NCBI GenBank assembly: GCA_900539715.1
Contig: UQDA01000032.1
Span: forward strand, 1-25,807
DNA from: an uncultured Lachnospiraceae bacterium
GTDB lineage: Bacteria > Bacillota > Clostridia > Lachnospirales > Lachnospiraceae
DNA: 25,807 bases
Direction of reading: 5' to 3'
In this document: in pieces, positions 1-7,112 of the stretch
Position numbering within the stretch: position 1 is the first letter of the stretch
How the letters are laid out: each line of letters starts with the position of its first letter
Notes under the pieces: model-generated
Seen by the model: only the letters and a program-made list of their open reading frames with translations
The model's database searches: none
What the model was told of the DNA's origin: nothing
Translations under genes and position numbers: made by a program

Positions 1-13
1 ATCCTGCGGAGCA

Positions 14-54
14 TTTTTTATTTCATAGGACGCATTTTCCTATGAAATAAAAAA
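14..54. repeat. Long AT-rich perfect inverted repeat at left edge
   Basis: The arms 14-30 and 38-54 are perfectly complementary over 17 bp around a 7-base loop. The outer part of each arm is a run of six T or A, so the structure could act as a terminator on either strand. Its right arm shares the A-tract with the terminator of the transporter operon (47-98). The gene to the left of the window is not visible, so its partner cannot be named. Confidence 0.75.
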
Positions 55-98
55 GGCATGATCCCGATACACACTCTGTACCGGAAACATGCCTTTTC
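47..98 (-). terminator. Rho-independent terminator of the nucleoside transporter operon
   Basis: Read on the minus strand, the arms AAAAGGCATG (98-89) and CATGCCTTTT (60-51) pair perfectly and are followed by a run of T. The stem begins about 15 bases after the stop codon of the last permease gene. The loop is long (28 nt), but a short CCGG-containing stem could form inside it. Confidence 0.8.
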
Positions 99-112
99 CC
101 ATTTTTTATATG

Positions 113-1072
113 TTATCTTGCACCCTTATCATATATTGCGCCCAGCGCTTTCGGCGCACGATTATGCTTCGAGAAAAATACGAGCAGCACGAGCGTCAGC
201 ACATATGGCAGTATCATCACAAGATCCTGATAACTGGACGGCATCGCCATTATCTGCACGAGCTTATAACCGCCGGAACGGGCAAAACCAAACAGCAGGC
301 AGGCCCCCAGTGTCGGCAGAATGCGCCAGTTTCCGAATATCAGCGCCGCGATAGCCAGATAACCGTATCCAACATATATCGCGCCTGAAAAGTTCGCAGA
401 GATAGAATAGGCAAAACAGATACCGCCAAGACCGGACAGCGCGCCTGATATCATGACTGCCGCCAGACGTACACGCCCTACCTCGATACCTGCCGCGTCC
501 ACCGCGTGCGGATTGTCGCCGCAGGCGCGCAGATGCAGACCGAATCTCGTCTTATACATAACAAACCATGCAATAAAAGCTACCACGATAATAACGATCT
601 CAAAAGGATAAATATTCGTAAATACCGCTCCCAGCACCGGAATCCGGGAAAGTCCCGGAATCGTGATCCTGTTTGATACACCAAGTACAAACTTATCACT
701 TGCCGCTCCGAATACCGCCGAATTTATCTGCTTTGTCAAAAAGGATGTCATTGCCATCGCAAGAATATTTATCACAACGCCGCTGATGACCATATTCGCC
801 CGGAATTTAATACATAAAAGAGCATGGATCAGAGAAAACAGCGTTCCTCCGATAACAGCAAAGAGCATGGCGATATAAAAAGGAACGCTCGAATTTCCTG
901 CAAACTGCCCCGCTACGAGCACAGCCGCCAACGCACCGGTAAACGCGCCAAATCCCTGCAGACCCTCCAGTGCCAGATTCGTCACGCCGCTTTTCTCAGA
1001 GTAGATACCTCCGATCGCCATGATAAAAAGAGGAAGGGCAAAAGATAGACCGTCGATGATAACTGTATTCAC
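113..1072 (-). CDS. BMP-type nucleoside ABC transporter, permease subunit 2
   Basis: This 319-residue polytopic membrane protein belongs to the BPD_transp_2 permease family and corresponds to B. subtilis NupQ (YufQ). It begins with hydrophobic segments and carries the family's typical GLSFALPLFIMAIGG and SGVTNLALEG stretches near residues 8-38. The glycine-rich segment SGALSGLGGICFA, near residue 210, lies in the cytoplasmic loop region that contacts the ATPase. With the partner permease it should form the membrane channel for nucleosides. Its ATG overlaps the stop codon of the upstream permease gene by 4 bases (ATGA), so translation is probably coupled. It is the last gene of the operon and is followed by a terminator. 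The substrate (purine nucleosides) is inferred from the family, not seen directly. Confidence 0.93.
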   Translation of the reverse strand: MNTVIIDGLSFALPLFIMAIGGIYSEKSGVTNLALEGLQGFGAFTGALAAVLVAGQFAGNSSVPFYIAMLFAVIGGTLFSLIHALLCIKFRANMVISGVVINILAMAMTSFLTKQINSAVFGAASDKFVLGVSNRITIPGLSRIPVLGAVFTNIYPFEIVIIVVAFIAWFVMYKTRFGLHLRACGDNPHAVDAAGIEVGRVRLAAVMISGALSGLGGICFAYSISANFSGAIYVGYGYLAIAALIFGNWRILPTLGACLLFGFARSGGYKLVQIMAMPSSYQDLVMILPYVLTLVLLVFFSKHNRAPKALGAIYDKGAR

Positions 1073-2205
1073 TGTTTCTTGTCCTCCTTTCTGCTCTCAT
1101 CCATTCGTGCCACACGATATTTGATAAATGCGGTACACGCACAGAACAACAGGATAGCGCCTGTAATAACGTCCGCCACCTCTGCCTGAACGCCTGCCGT
1201 TGAGCTCATGTAAGTGCTCCCCTTATCTATCATCGTTATCAGGAAGGACGAAAAGATAATTCCGACCGGATTGGAATTCCCCAGAAGGGCAACCGCTATC
1301 GCATCAAAACCCGTATCGCAGAGCACTCTGGGACGGATAGATGCAAAATATCCGAGATAATAGGTTACGCCTGCAAGTCCTGCCAGAGCCCCGGATATCG
1401 CCATCGTTGTAACGATATTTTTTCCTACATTGATACCTGCATATCTGGAAGCACCGCCGGAAAATCCAACCGCTTTCATTTCATAACCCAACACCGTCTT
1501 TTTCATCAGAAACTGAACAAACGCCACTGCTGCGAGCGCCAGAATGATACCAAGCGGAATATCCATCTTTAAGTCTCCGACTACAGTGTCTGCCAGCGTC
1601 AGCCGGCTCGCCGCACCGATAGCCTTGGACTGTCTGGACACCGGGTCCACAAAATACGTGTTAATGAAAAAGCTGCATACATACTGTAAAATATAATTCA
1701 GCATGATAGAACTCACAACTTCATTGATGTTAAACCGGTATTTCAAAAATCCTATCAGCCCTCCGACCAGAGCGCCGACAATAATACCTATCAGGACTAC
1801 GAGTGGCTTAGCTATCGGAGCTGAAAGCGAGCTGTAACCGACTGTAATAGATGCAACAAAACCTGCCGCAAGCATCTGCCCCGATACACCGATATTAAAC
1901 AGCCCCGCCCGAAGTGCGACCGCAACCGCAAGCGCAGCAAATATCATCGGCGTCAGATAGCTTAAAAAGTTCATAAAATCTGTCAGCATACTCTTATGCC
2001 CGGCATAAGACGCTTTCGGTGCGATACCGCAGCCCTGAAGCAAATTATAATAAGCGCTCAGCGGATTCTTTCCCAAAAGCAGGAATACGACAGCGCCTGC
2101 AATAAGCGCCAGAAGTATCGTAAATATCGGAATGGCCACGTTCTGCGTCCGGGGATTTCCGAGCAGTTTTTTCATGATGCTTTTTCTGTCTTTTTTCTTA
2201 TCCAT
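1069..2205 (-). CDS. BMP-type nucleoside ABC transporter, permease subunit 1
   Basis: This 378-residue integral membrane permease of the BPD_transp_2 family matches the NupP (YufP) role. A basic N-terminus precedes the first membrane span (about residues 22-45). The motif ALRAGLFNIGVSGQMLAAGF, near residue 98, and SGALAGLAGVTYYLG, near residue 270, are hallmarks of this permease class. The charged C-terminus (MDESRKEDKKQ) should be cytoplasmic. The gene starts 8 bases inside the end of the ATPase gene and ends in a 4-base overlap with the second permease, so all three should be translated as a coupled unit. A G-rich stretch 8-12 bases before the ATG can serve as ribosome binding site. Confidence 0.94.
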   Translation of the reverse strand: MDKKKDRKSIMKKLLGNPRTQNVAIPIFTILLALIAGAVVFLLLGKNPLSAYYNLLQGCGIAPKASYAGHKSMLTDFMNFLSYLTPMIFAALAVAVALRAGLFNIGVSGQMLAAGFVASITVGYSSLSAPIAKPLVVLIGIIVGALVGGLIGFLKYRFNINEVVSSIMLNYILQYVCSFFINTYFVDPVSRQSKAIGAASRLTLADTVVGDLKMDIPLGIILALAAVAFVQFLMKKTVLGYEMKAVGFSGGASRYAGINVGKNIVTTMAISGALAGLAGVTYYLGYFASIRPRVLCDTGFDAIAVALLGNSNPVGIIFSSFLITMIDKGSTYMSSTAGVQAEVADVITGAILLFCACTAFIKYRVARMDESRKEDKKQ

Positions 2206-3739
2206 GCTGCTTTACCCCCATCATAAATTCTCCGACCTGATTTGCCGTCAGCGTATCGGCAGGAGCTATCTTCTGTATCTGACCGTTATAGATGACTCCG
2301 ATGGTATCCGCACAGTTCATTATCTCATCCAGCTCAAGCGATATTAAAAGAACCGCCTTTCCCTTGTCGCGCTCTCCGATTATCTGCCGATGGATATTCT
2401 CTATCGCACCAATATCCAGACCTCTTGTGGGCTGCACAAATATCATCAGCGGGCTGTTCTGCTCTATCTCTCTTGCGATGATAGCCTTCTGCTGATTACC
2501 GCCGCTCATGGAACGTACCACAGTCCTATTGCCCTGACTGCTGCGAACGTCATATTCCTCTATCAGCCTGTTCGCATAGGAGTCAAATTCCTTTGTATTC
2601 AAAATGCCCTTTTTGGAAAAAGGCTCTTTAAAATACCCTTTCAGCCCCATGTTCTCCGACAGAGTAAAGTCCATTACCAGCCCGACATTCTGCCGGTCCT
2701 CAGGAATATAGGAAATCCCGTCCAGCGTCCGTCTGCGGATAGACTCATCCGTAATGTCCTTTCCGTTCAGGATTACCTTTCCATCATGTACCTTCAAAAG
2801 CCCTGCTATCGCGTCTGCTATCTCTACCTGACCGTTTCCGGACACGCCTGCTATCGCAAATATCTCTCCTCCGTGTATCTGGAATGACACATCCTTTACC
2901 ACGTCAAAATGGTCGCGATTCTTTACCGTCAGATGCTGCACGTCCAGCACCACATCCCGGAATTTTGCAGGCTTTTTATCGGTCTGGAAGCTTACCTCCC
3001 TGCCGACCATAAGATTTGCCATCCTGCGCGTACTGGTGCTTTCCACATCCAGAACCTCGATAAGCTTTCCGCGGTTCAAGATCGCACAGCGGTCCGCCAC
3101 CTGTTTTATTTCCTCCAGCTTATGCGTGATCAGGATGATCGTCTTGCCGTTATCGCGAAGCCCCTTTATTATCTTTAACAAAAATTCTATCTCCTGAGGC
3201 GTCAGCACTGCTGTCGGCTCATCAAAGATAAGAATTTCCGCCTCTCTGTAAAGCATTTTCAAAATCTCAACGCGCTGCTGTGTGGATACGTTGATATTTT
3301 CTATCACATCCTCCGGGTTCACTTCGAGCCCGTATTTTACGGAAAGGGCACGTATCTCTTCATTTGCCTTTTTCAGATCCACCATCGGAAACAGCCCAAG
3401 CGCTTTCTTCTTAGGCTCTGTGCCCATAATGATATTCTCCGCGATCGTGTAATTGCTCACCAGCTTAAAATGCTGGTGGACCATGCCGATATTTAATTTA
3501 GTAGCATGATTCGGAGATGTGATATCCACCTTTTTGCCACGGATAAAAATTTCTCCTTCGTCGGGCTCATACATTCCGAAGAGCATGCTCATCAATGTGG
3601 ATTTTCCCGCTCCGTTCTCGCCCAGAAGCGCGTATATCTCACCTTTTTTGATCTGAATACTTACATCGTTGTTGGCAACGATTCCCGGAAATCGCTTTGT
3701 AATATGGCGCATTTCCACAATATAGTCGTATTCGGACAT
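2198..3739 (-). CDS. BMP-type nucleoside ABC transporter, double ATPase subunit
   Basis: This 513-residue protein has two fused nucleotide-binding domains and fits the NupO (YufO)/RbsA-type ATPases. Domain 1 has an intact Walker A (GENGAGKS, 40-47), Q-loop Gln89, Walker B with catalytic Glu (IFDEPT, 171-176) and switch His206, but its signature is degenerate (INVSTQQ, 149-155). Domain 2 has a degenerate Walker A (GVSGNGQ, 298-304) and Gln436 in place of the catalytic Glu (FVQPTRG), but a good signature (MSGGNQQ, 411-417). One composite ATP site should therefore be active and the other inactive or regulatory, as expected for this family. GGAGG lies 7 bases before the ATG. It energises uptake through the two permeases encoded downstream. 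Confidence 0.96.
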   Translation of the reverse strand: MSEYDYIVEMRHITKRFPGIVANNDVSIQIKKGEIYALLGENGAGKSTLMSMLFGMYEPDEGEIFIRGKKVDITSPNHATKLNIGMVHQHFKLVSNYTIAENIIMGTEPKKKALGLFPMVDLKKANEEIRALSVKYGLEVNPEDVIENINVSTQQRVEILKMLYREAEILIFDEPTAVLTPQEIEFLLKIIKGLRDNGKTIILITHKLEEIKQVADRCAILNRGKLIEVLDVESTSTRRMANLMVGREVSFQTDKKPAKFRDVVLDVQHLTVKNRDHFDVVKDVSFQIHGGEIFAIAGVSGNGQVEIADAIAGLLKVHDGKVILNGKDITDESIRRRTLDGISYIPEDRQNVGLVMDFTLSENMGLKGYFKEPFSKKGILNTKEFDSYANRLIEEYDVRSSQGNRTVVRSMSGGNQQKAIIAREIEQNSPLMIFVQPTRGLDIGAIENIHRQIIGERDKGKAVLLISLELDEIMNCADTIGVIYNGQIQKIAPADTLTANQVGEFMMGVKQHG

Positions 3740-3850
3740 AAACCTTCCTCCATCCCTGCTGTGTACTGCCTATGCATCTATTGTAATTGTTTTTCATCAA
3801 TCCACCTTCCGGACGCGAACATGGACTGAGAAAAAACAACTAAGCGAAAA

Positions 3851-3875
3851 CAGACCGGGAAAAACTCCCGGCCTG
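3851..3875 (-). terminator. Hairpin between receptor and ATPase genes (probable attenuating terminator)
   Basis: A 10-bp stem (3851-3860 with 3866-3875, one G-U wobble in the minus-strand RNA) closes a 5-base loop 12 bases after the receptor stop codon. Only four T follow, then CGCTTAG. It therefore looks like a partial terminator or 3' stabiliser rather than a full stop. This fits the usual need for more binding protein than transporter. Confidence 0.65.
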
Positions 3876-3886
3876 TCAGCAGTTTA

Positions 3887-5092
3887 TTATTTTGCCACTT
3901 CAAAAGTCTCGGGTGTGATACCGTTGAAGTTCGCTGCGGGAACAATCTCTCCGCTCTTCACTTTTTCATATGCGCCATCGATCTTTGTGATGGTATCTGC
4001 GGACAGCTGGCATCTGCCCTCTTCCTTCACATAGCCTGTGGAATCGGTGTCAGCCTTCAGAAGAACGTTGCCGCCCTTGAATGTGCCGTCCAGAACCTCG
4101 CCCAGAACGCGCTCAACGTTGGAGTGCATTACTTTCAGGCCGCTTGTCAGGATGATATTGGAATCGCCGTTTACACCGTCGTCATACTGATCAACGTCAC
4201 AGCCGATAACCTTTACGCCCTCTGCCTCTTTTGCTGCAGTAAATACGCCGTTGCCGGAACCGCCTGCTGCAACAAAGATGATGTCACATCCCTCTGCAAT
4301 CAGGGCATTGCCCACTACCTTACCGGTAGCTTCATCATTGAAGGTACCTACATAGTTACCGCCAACATTTGCGCCTGTCACATCTGTGCCCGCATAAGAT
4401 GCAAGCTCAACAACCTCAACGTTTTTGCCTTCGATCTCGTTCACATATTTAACGCCGCACTCGAAGCCATACTGATAGTTTACATTGGAAGGATATGCAA
4501 TACCGTTTACAACTGCAACCTTGTTGCTGGCAGTCTCAAGAGCCGCTGCCATACCTGCAAAGAAGCCGCTCTCCTGCTCTGCAAACTGCATTGCATAGAT
4601 GTTCTCCACTTCGACCTCATTGCCCTCTGCATCTGTCGGATAGCTGTCTACCAGGATGAACTTTGTCTCCGGGTTGTCCTGTGCTACTGTGCCGATGCCT
4701 GCAAACTGGAAGCCACAGCATACGATAACATCATAATCTGCTACGATATCAGCTACTGCCTGAACAGCTGCTGCAGTATCTCCGCTCTCTTCTTTAACAG
4801 GTGTTACTTCACTGCCGGGATGATTCTCAATGAACGCAAGCACGCCATTGTAGTTATCCTCGTTGAAAGAACCGTCATCCACGCCTGAAGGGCTGGATAC
4901 GATTGCGATCTTTAAGCTGTCGCCTTCTGCTGTGTCAGCTGTTGTTTCTGCAGGTGCAGATTCTTCTGCTACAACTGTAGACTCTGCTGCAGGCTCACTT
5001 GCCGCAGGCTGTGTTTCTGTGTTGCTGCTGCCGCATGCTGTCATGGAAAATACCATTGCAGCTGCAAGCGCTACACTGAAAAACTTTTTCAT
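3887..5092 (-). CDS. BMP family nucleoside-binding lipoprotein (ABC receptor)
   Basis: This 401-residue extracytoplasmic solute receptor has a lipoprotein signal peptide ending in SMTAC, with Cys20 as the lipidated residue. A low-complexity Glu/Ala/Thr linker (about 21-58) is followed by the BMP/PnrA fold. The family motif DGSFNEDNYNG lies near residue 73, and DVIVCCGFQFAG and ETKFILVDSYP follow. BMP/PnrA proteins bind purine nucleosides and deliver them to NupOPQ-type importers. AAAGGAGG stands about 7 bases before the ATG, and a good promoter lies about 70 bases upstream. A short hairpin (5121-5125 with 5134-5138) sits in the leader but is too small to be a known riboswitch. The gene is first in its operon. 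Confidence 0.96.
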   Translation of the reverse strand: MKKFFSVALAAAMVFSMTACGSSNTETQPAASEPAAESTVVAEESAPAETTADTAEGDSLKIAIVSSPSGVDDGSFNEDNYNGVLAFIENHPGSEVTPVKEESGDTAAAVQAVADIVADYDVIVCCGFQFAGIGTVAQDNPETKFILVDSYPTDAEGNEVEVENIYAMQFAEQESGFFAGMAAALETASNKVAVVNGIAYPSNVNYQYGFECGVKYVNEIEGKNVEVVELASYAGTDVTGANVGGNYVGTFNDEATGKVVGNALIAEGCDIIFVAAGGSGNGVFTAAKEAEGVKVIGCDVDQYDDGVNGDSNIILTSGLKVMHSNVERVLGEVLDGTFKGGNVLLKADTDSTGYVKEEGRCQLSADTITKIDGAYEKVKSGEIVPAANFNGITPETFEVAK

Positions 5093-5161
5093 AATGAAAA
5101 TTCCTCCTTTGAATTTGTCCGCCGGAGCTTATCCCGGCTTCACAACCACTATTGCCCCTCT

Positions 5162-5190
5162 ATCATAGCATTAAAACAATTAAAAAACAA
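5162..5190 (-). promoter_or_regulatory. Sigma-A promoter of the nucleoside importer operon
   Basis: On the minus strand TTGTTT (-35, 5190-5185) and TATGAT (-10, 5167-5162) are 17 bases apart, and TGC before the -10 makes it an extended -10 element. It begins only about 18 bases after the radA stop codon. I see no clear terminator between radA and this promoter, so some read-through from the clpC-radA unit is possible. Confidence 0.8.
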
Positions 5191-5207
5191 TGTTAATTTA
5201 TGATTCC

Positions 5208-6578
5208 TCACCATGCATTTGCCGCATCTGACACATTCCGCACCCCGATAAGGCGGATTCCCTCTATCTTGGGCATTTTATCAAGGCAGACCTGAGGCAG
5301 AATACACTCTGTAAATCCCAGCTTTGCAGCCTCTCTTACCCGCTGCTCCGCCATGGAAACCGCGCGTACCTCGCCGCTCAATCCCACCTCGCCGAAAGCA
5401 ATGAGCCCCTCCGGCACAGGACGGTTACGAAAGCTCGACATGACCGCAAGCACGATCCCGAGGTCTATCGCCGGCTCTGTAATCTTAATGCCCCCCGCGA
5501 TGTTCACATAGGCATCGCAGCCGCCGACCTGCATCCCGAGCCGCTTCTCCAGCACCGCCATCAAAAGATTGACCCTGTTGAAATCCGTTCCCGTCGTCTG
5601 TCTGCGCGGGATACCGAAATTGCTGTGACATACAAGCGCCTGAATTTCTGTCAGCATCGGGCGTGTCCCCTCCATCGAACAGGAAACGACCGAGCCGCTG
5701 GCTCCCTGCGGTCTTCCGTTTAACATAAACTCCGAAGGATTTTTGACCTCCACAAGTCCTTCCTGACGCATTTCAAACACGCCGATCTCATTCGTTGACC
5801 CGAAACGGTTTTTTACTCCCCGCAGGATTCGGTAGGATGCATGCCTGTCTCCCTCAAAATAGAGCACCGTATCGACCATATGCTCCAAAACACGCGGTCC
5901 GGCCACCGTTCCCTCTTTCGTCACATGTCCCACAATAAACACCGAAATACCAAGTCCCTTTGCCAGACGCAGGAGCACTCCCGTAGACTCCCTTACCTGT
6001 GAGACACTTCCCGGCGCAGCGTTTACCTCTTCATTATACATCGTCTGTATGGAGTCGATGATAACGGTCTGAGGGCTGCGCTCTTTTATCACGGCTTCTA
6101 TCTGTGTCAGGTTCGTCTCGCAGTACAGCTCCATAGAGTCTGCAAAATCTCCAATGCGCAGCGCGCGCATCTTTATCTGACGCAGCGACTCCTCCCCTGA
6201 TACATACAAAAGCTTCTTTCCGGCAAAAGACAGATTACGGCACATCTGCAGAAGGAGCGTCGATTTCCCGATACCCGGGTCGCCTCCCACGAGCGTCAGG
6301 GAACCATTCACGATACCGCCTCCCAGCACCCGGTCCAGCTCCCCTATCCCGGTAGGTATCCTGCTCTCCTCTTCCATGGAGATCTCATTTAACACAGCGG
6401 GGCGGCTTTGTGGGCCGCCCGCGCTTGGCTTTTTTATCTCTTTTCCTCCTGCAGTCACAGCCACCGGCTCCTCTACAAACGTGTTCCACGCCCGACAGCC
6501 CGGACACTGTCCCAACCACTTTGCCGATTCATGACCGCATTCCTGACAGAAATATCTCGTTTTGATTTTTGTCGCCAT
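5208..6578 (-). CDS. radA: DNA repair protein RadA
   Basis: This 456-residue full-length RadA (Sms) is a RecA-related DnaB-type helicase that helps process recombination intermediates. A four-Cys zinc finger (Cys11, 14, 25, 28) opens the protein. Walker A is GGDPGIGKST (98-107), Walker B is TVIIDS (171-176), and the diagnostic KNRFG motif is at 256-260. The C-terminus is the Lon-like (S16) domain, with GGIKITEPAIDLGIVLAVMS and a GEVGLSGEVR segment. The ATG directly follows the TAA of the upstream 136-residue gene (TAAATG) and lacks a well-spaced ribosome binding site, so translation is probably coupled. Linkage to clpC is common in Firmicutes. Confidence 0.98.
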   Translation of the reverse strand: MATKIKTRYFCQECGHESAKWLGQCPGCRAWNTFVEEPVAVTAGGKEIKKPSAGGPQSRPAVLNEISMEEESRIPTGIGELDRVLGGGIVNGSLTLVGGDPGIGKSTLLLQMCRNLSFAGKKLLYVSGEESLRQIKMRALRIGDFADSMELYCETNLTQIEAVIKERSPQTVIIDSIQTMYNEEVNAAPGSVSQVRESTGVLLRLAKGLGISVFIVGHVTKEGTVAGPRVLEHMVDTVLYFEGDRHASYRILRGVKNRFGSTNEIGVFEMRQEGLVEVKNPSEFMLNGRPQGASGSVVSCSMEGTRPMLTEIQALVCHSNFGIPRRQTTGTDFNRVNLLMAVLEKRLGMQVGGCDAYVNIAGGIKITEPAIDLGIVLAVMSSFRNRPVPEGLIAFGEVGLSGEVRAVSMAEQRVREAAKLGFTECILPQVCLDKMPKIEGIRLIGVRNVSDAANAW

Positions 6579-6989
6579 TTATTTTGTAATCTCTACCTTT
6601 ACTTCTCCGATGCCCGCAAGCTCTACGCTCACATTCAGCTTACCGCCCATATTCGTCCCCATGCGGCCTGCATCTTCTCCGTTGATACGCACATCGTACT
6701 CCGCTCCTGCCTCCAGGCCGAGCGTTATCTGCGCATCGTCGTTTCCTTCTACAATAAAGCTCACGCTGCTGTCGCTCTCACAAAAATGCTCCACACTTGT
6801 TCCCGGAACAGATTCATATACAAACATCCCGTTTCTCTCAAGCCGTGTCAGCTCATGGCAGGTCTTTACCTTGTATTCGTTGCCGCCGCTCTCGAATCCC
6901 TCTTTCTTGCTCTTTTCCTCCAGAAGATGATTGCCGAAGCTGATGCTGCCGTCTGCTTCTGTTCTTATCAATTCTGTTACTGCTGCCAT
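6579..6989 (-). CDS. Conserved protein of unknown function between clpC and radA (136 aa)
   Basis: The chosen ATG at 6989 has AGGAGG 8 bases upstream, which is far better than the earlier in-frame ATG at 7106; the 39 residues between them look non-coding. The protein starts MAAVTELIRTEADGSISFGN and has no signal peptide or membrane span. It contains CHELTRLERNGMFVYESVPG (about 44-63) and alternating hydrophobic and acidic stretches that suggest a mostly beta, small cytoplasmic fold. I recall similar Lachnospiraceae proteins carrying the automatic label 'endosialidase', but nothing here supports sialidase activity. It abuts radA. A 6-bp hairpin (7005-7010 with 7016-7021) lies just before the ribosome binding site. 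Confidence 0.85.
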   Translation of the reverse strand: MAAVTELIRTEADGSISFGNHLLEEKSKKEGFESGGNEYKVKTCHELTRLERNGMFVYESVPGTSVEHFCESDSSVSFIVEGNDDAQITLGLEAGAEYDVRINGEDAGRMGTNMGGKLNVSVELAGIGEVKVEITK

Positions 6990-7112
6990 TCCTTTGTCCT
7001 CCTGTCCGCCCTGACGGCGGATATTATTATGGTATGCCGCACGGACAGCCGCTCTCTGTTTGCGGCGTCCGTATCCTGCAAATGCCTGCACTCCGCCAAA
7101 AATCATGCCCCC

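Noticed and set aside
4124..4888. 254-residue plus-strand open frame rich in Cys
   Set aside because: It mirrors the receptor lipoprotein gene, which has clear family motifs; the Cys come from complementing Gly/Ala-type codons.
5093..5161. Purine riboswitch in the receptor leader
   Set aside because: The leader is short and contains only a 5-bp hairpin; the conserved three-way junction cannot be formed.
7005..7106. N-terminal extension of the 136-residue protein from the ATG at 7106
   Set aside because: The ATG at 6989 has an AGGAGG at ideal spacing; the extension looks like untranslated sequence and lacks a ribosome binding site.
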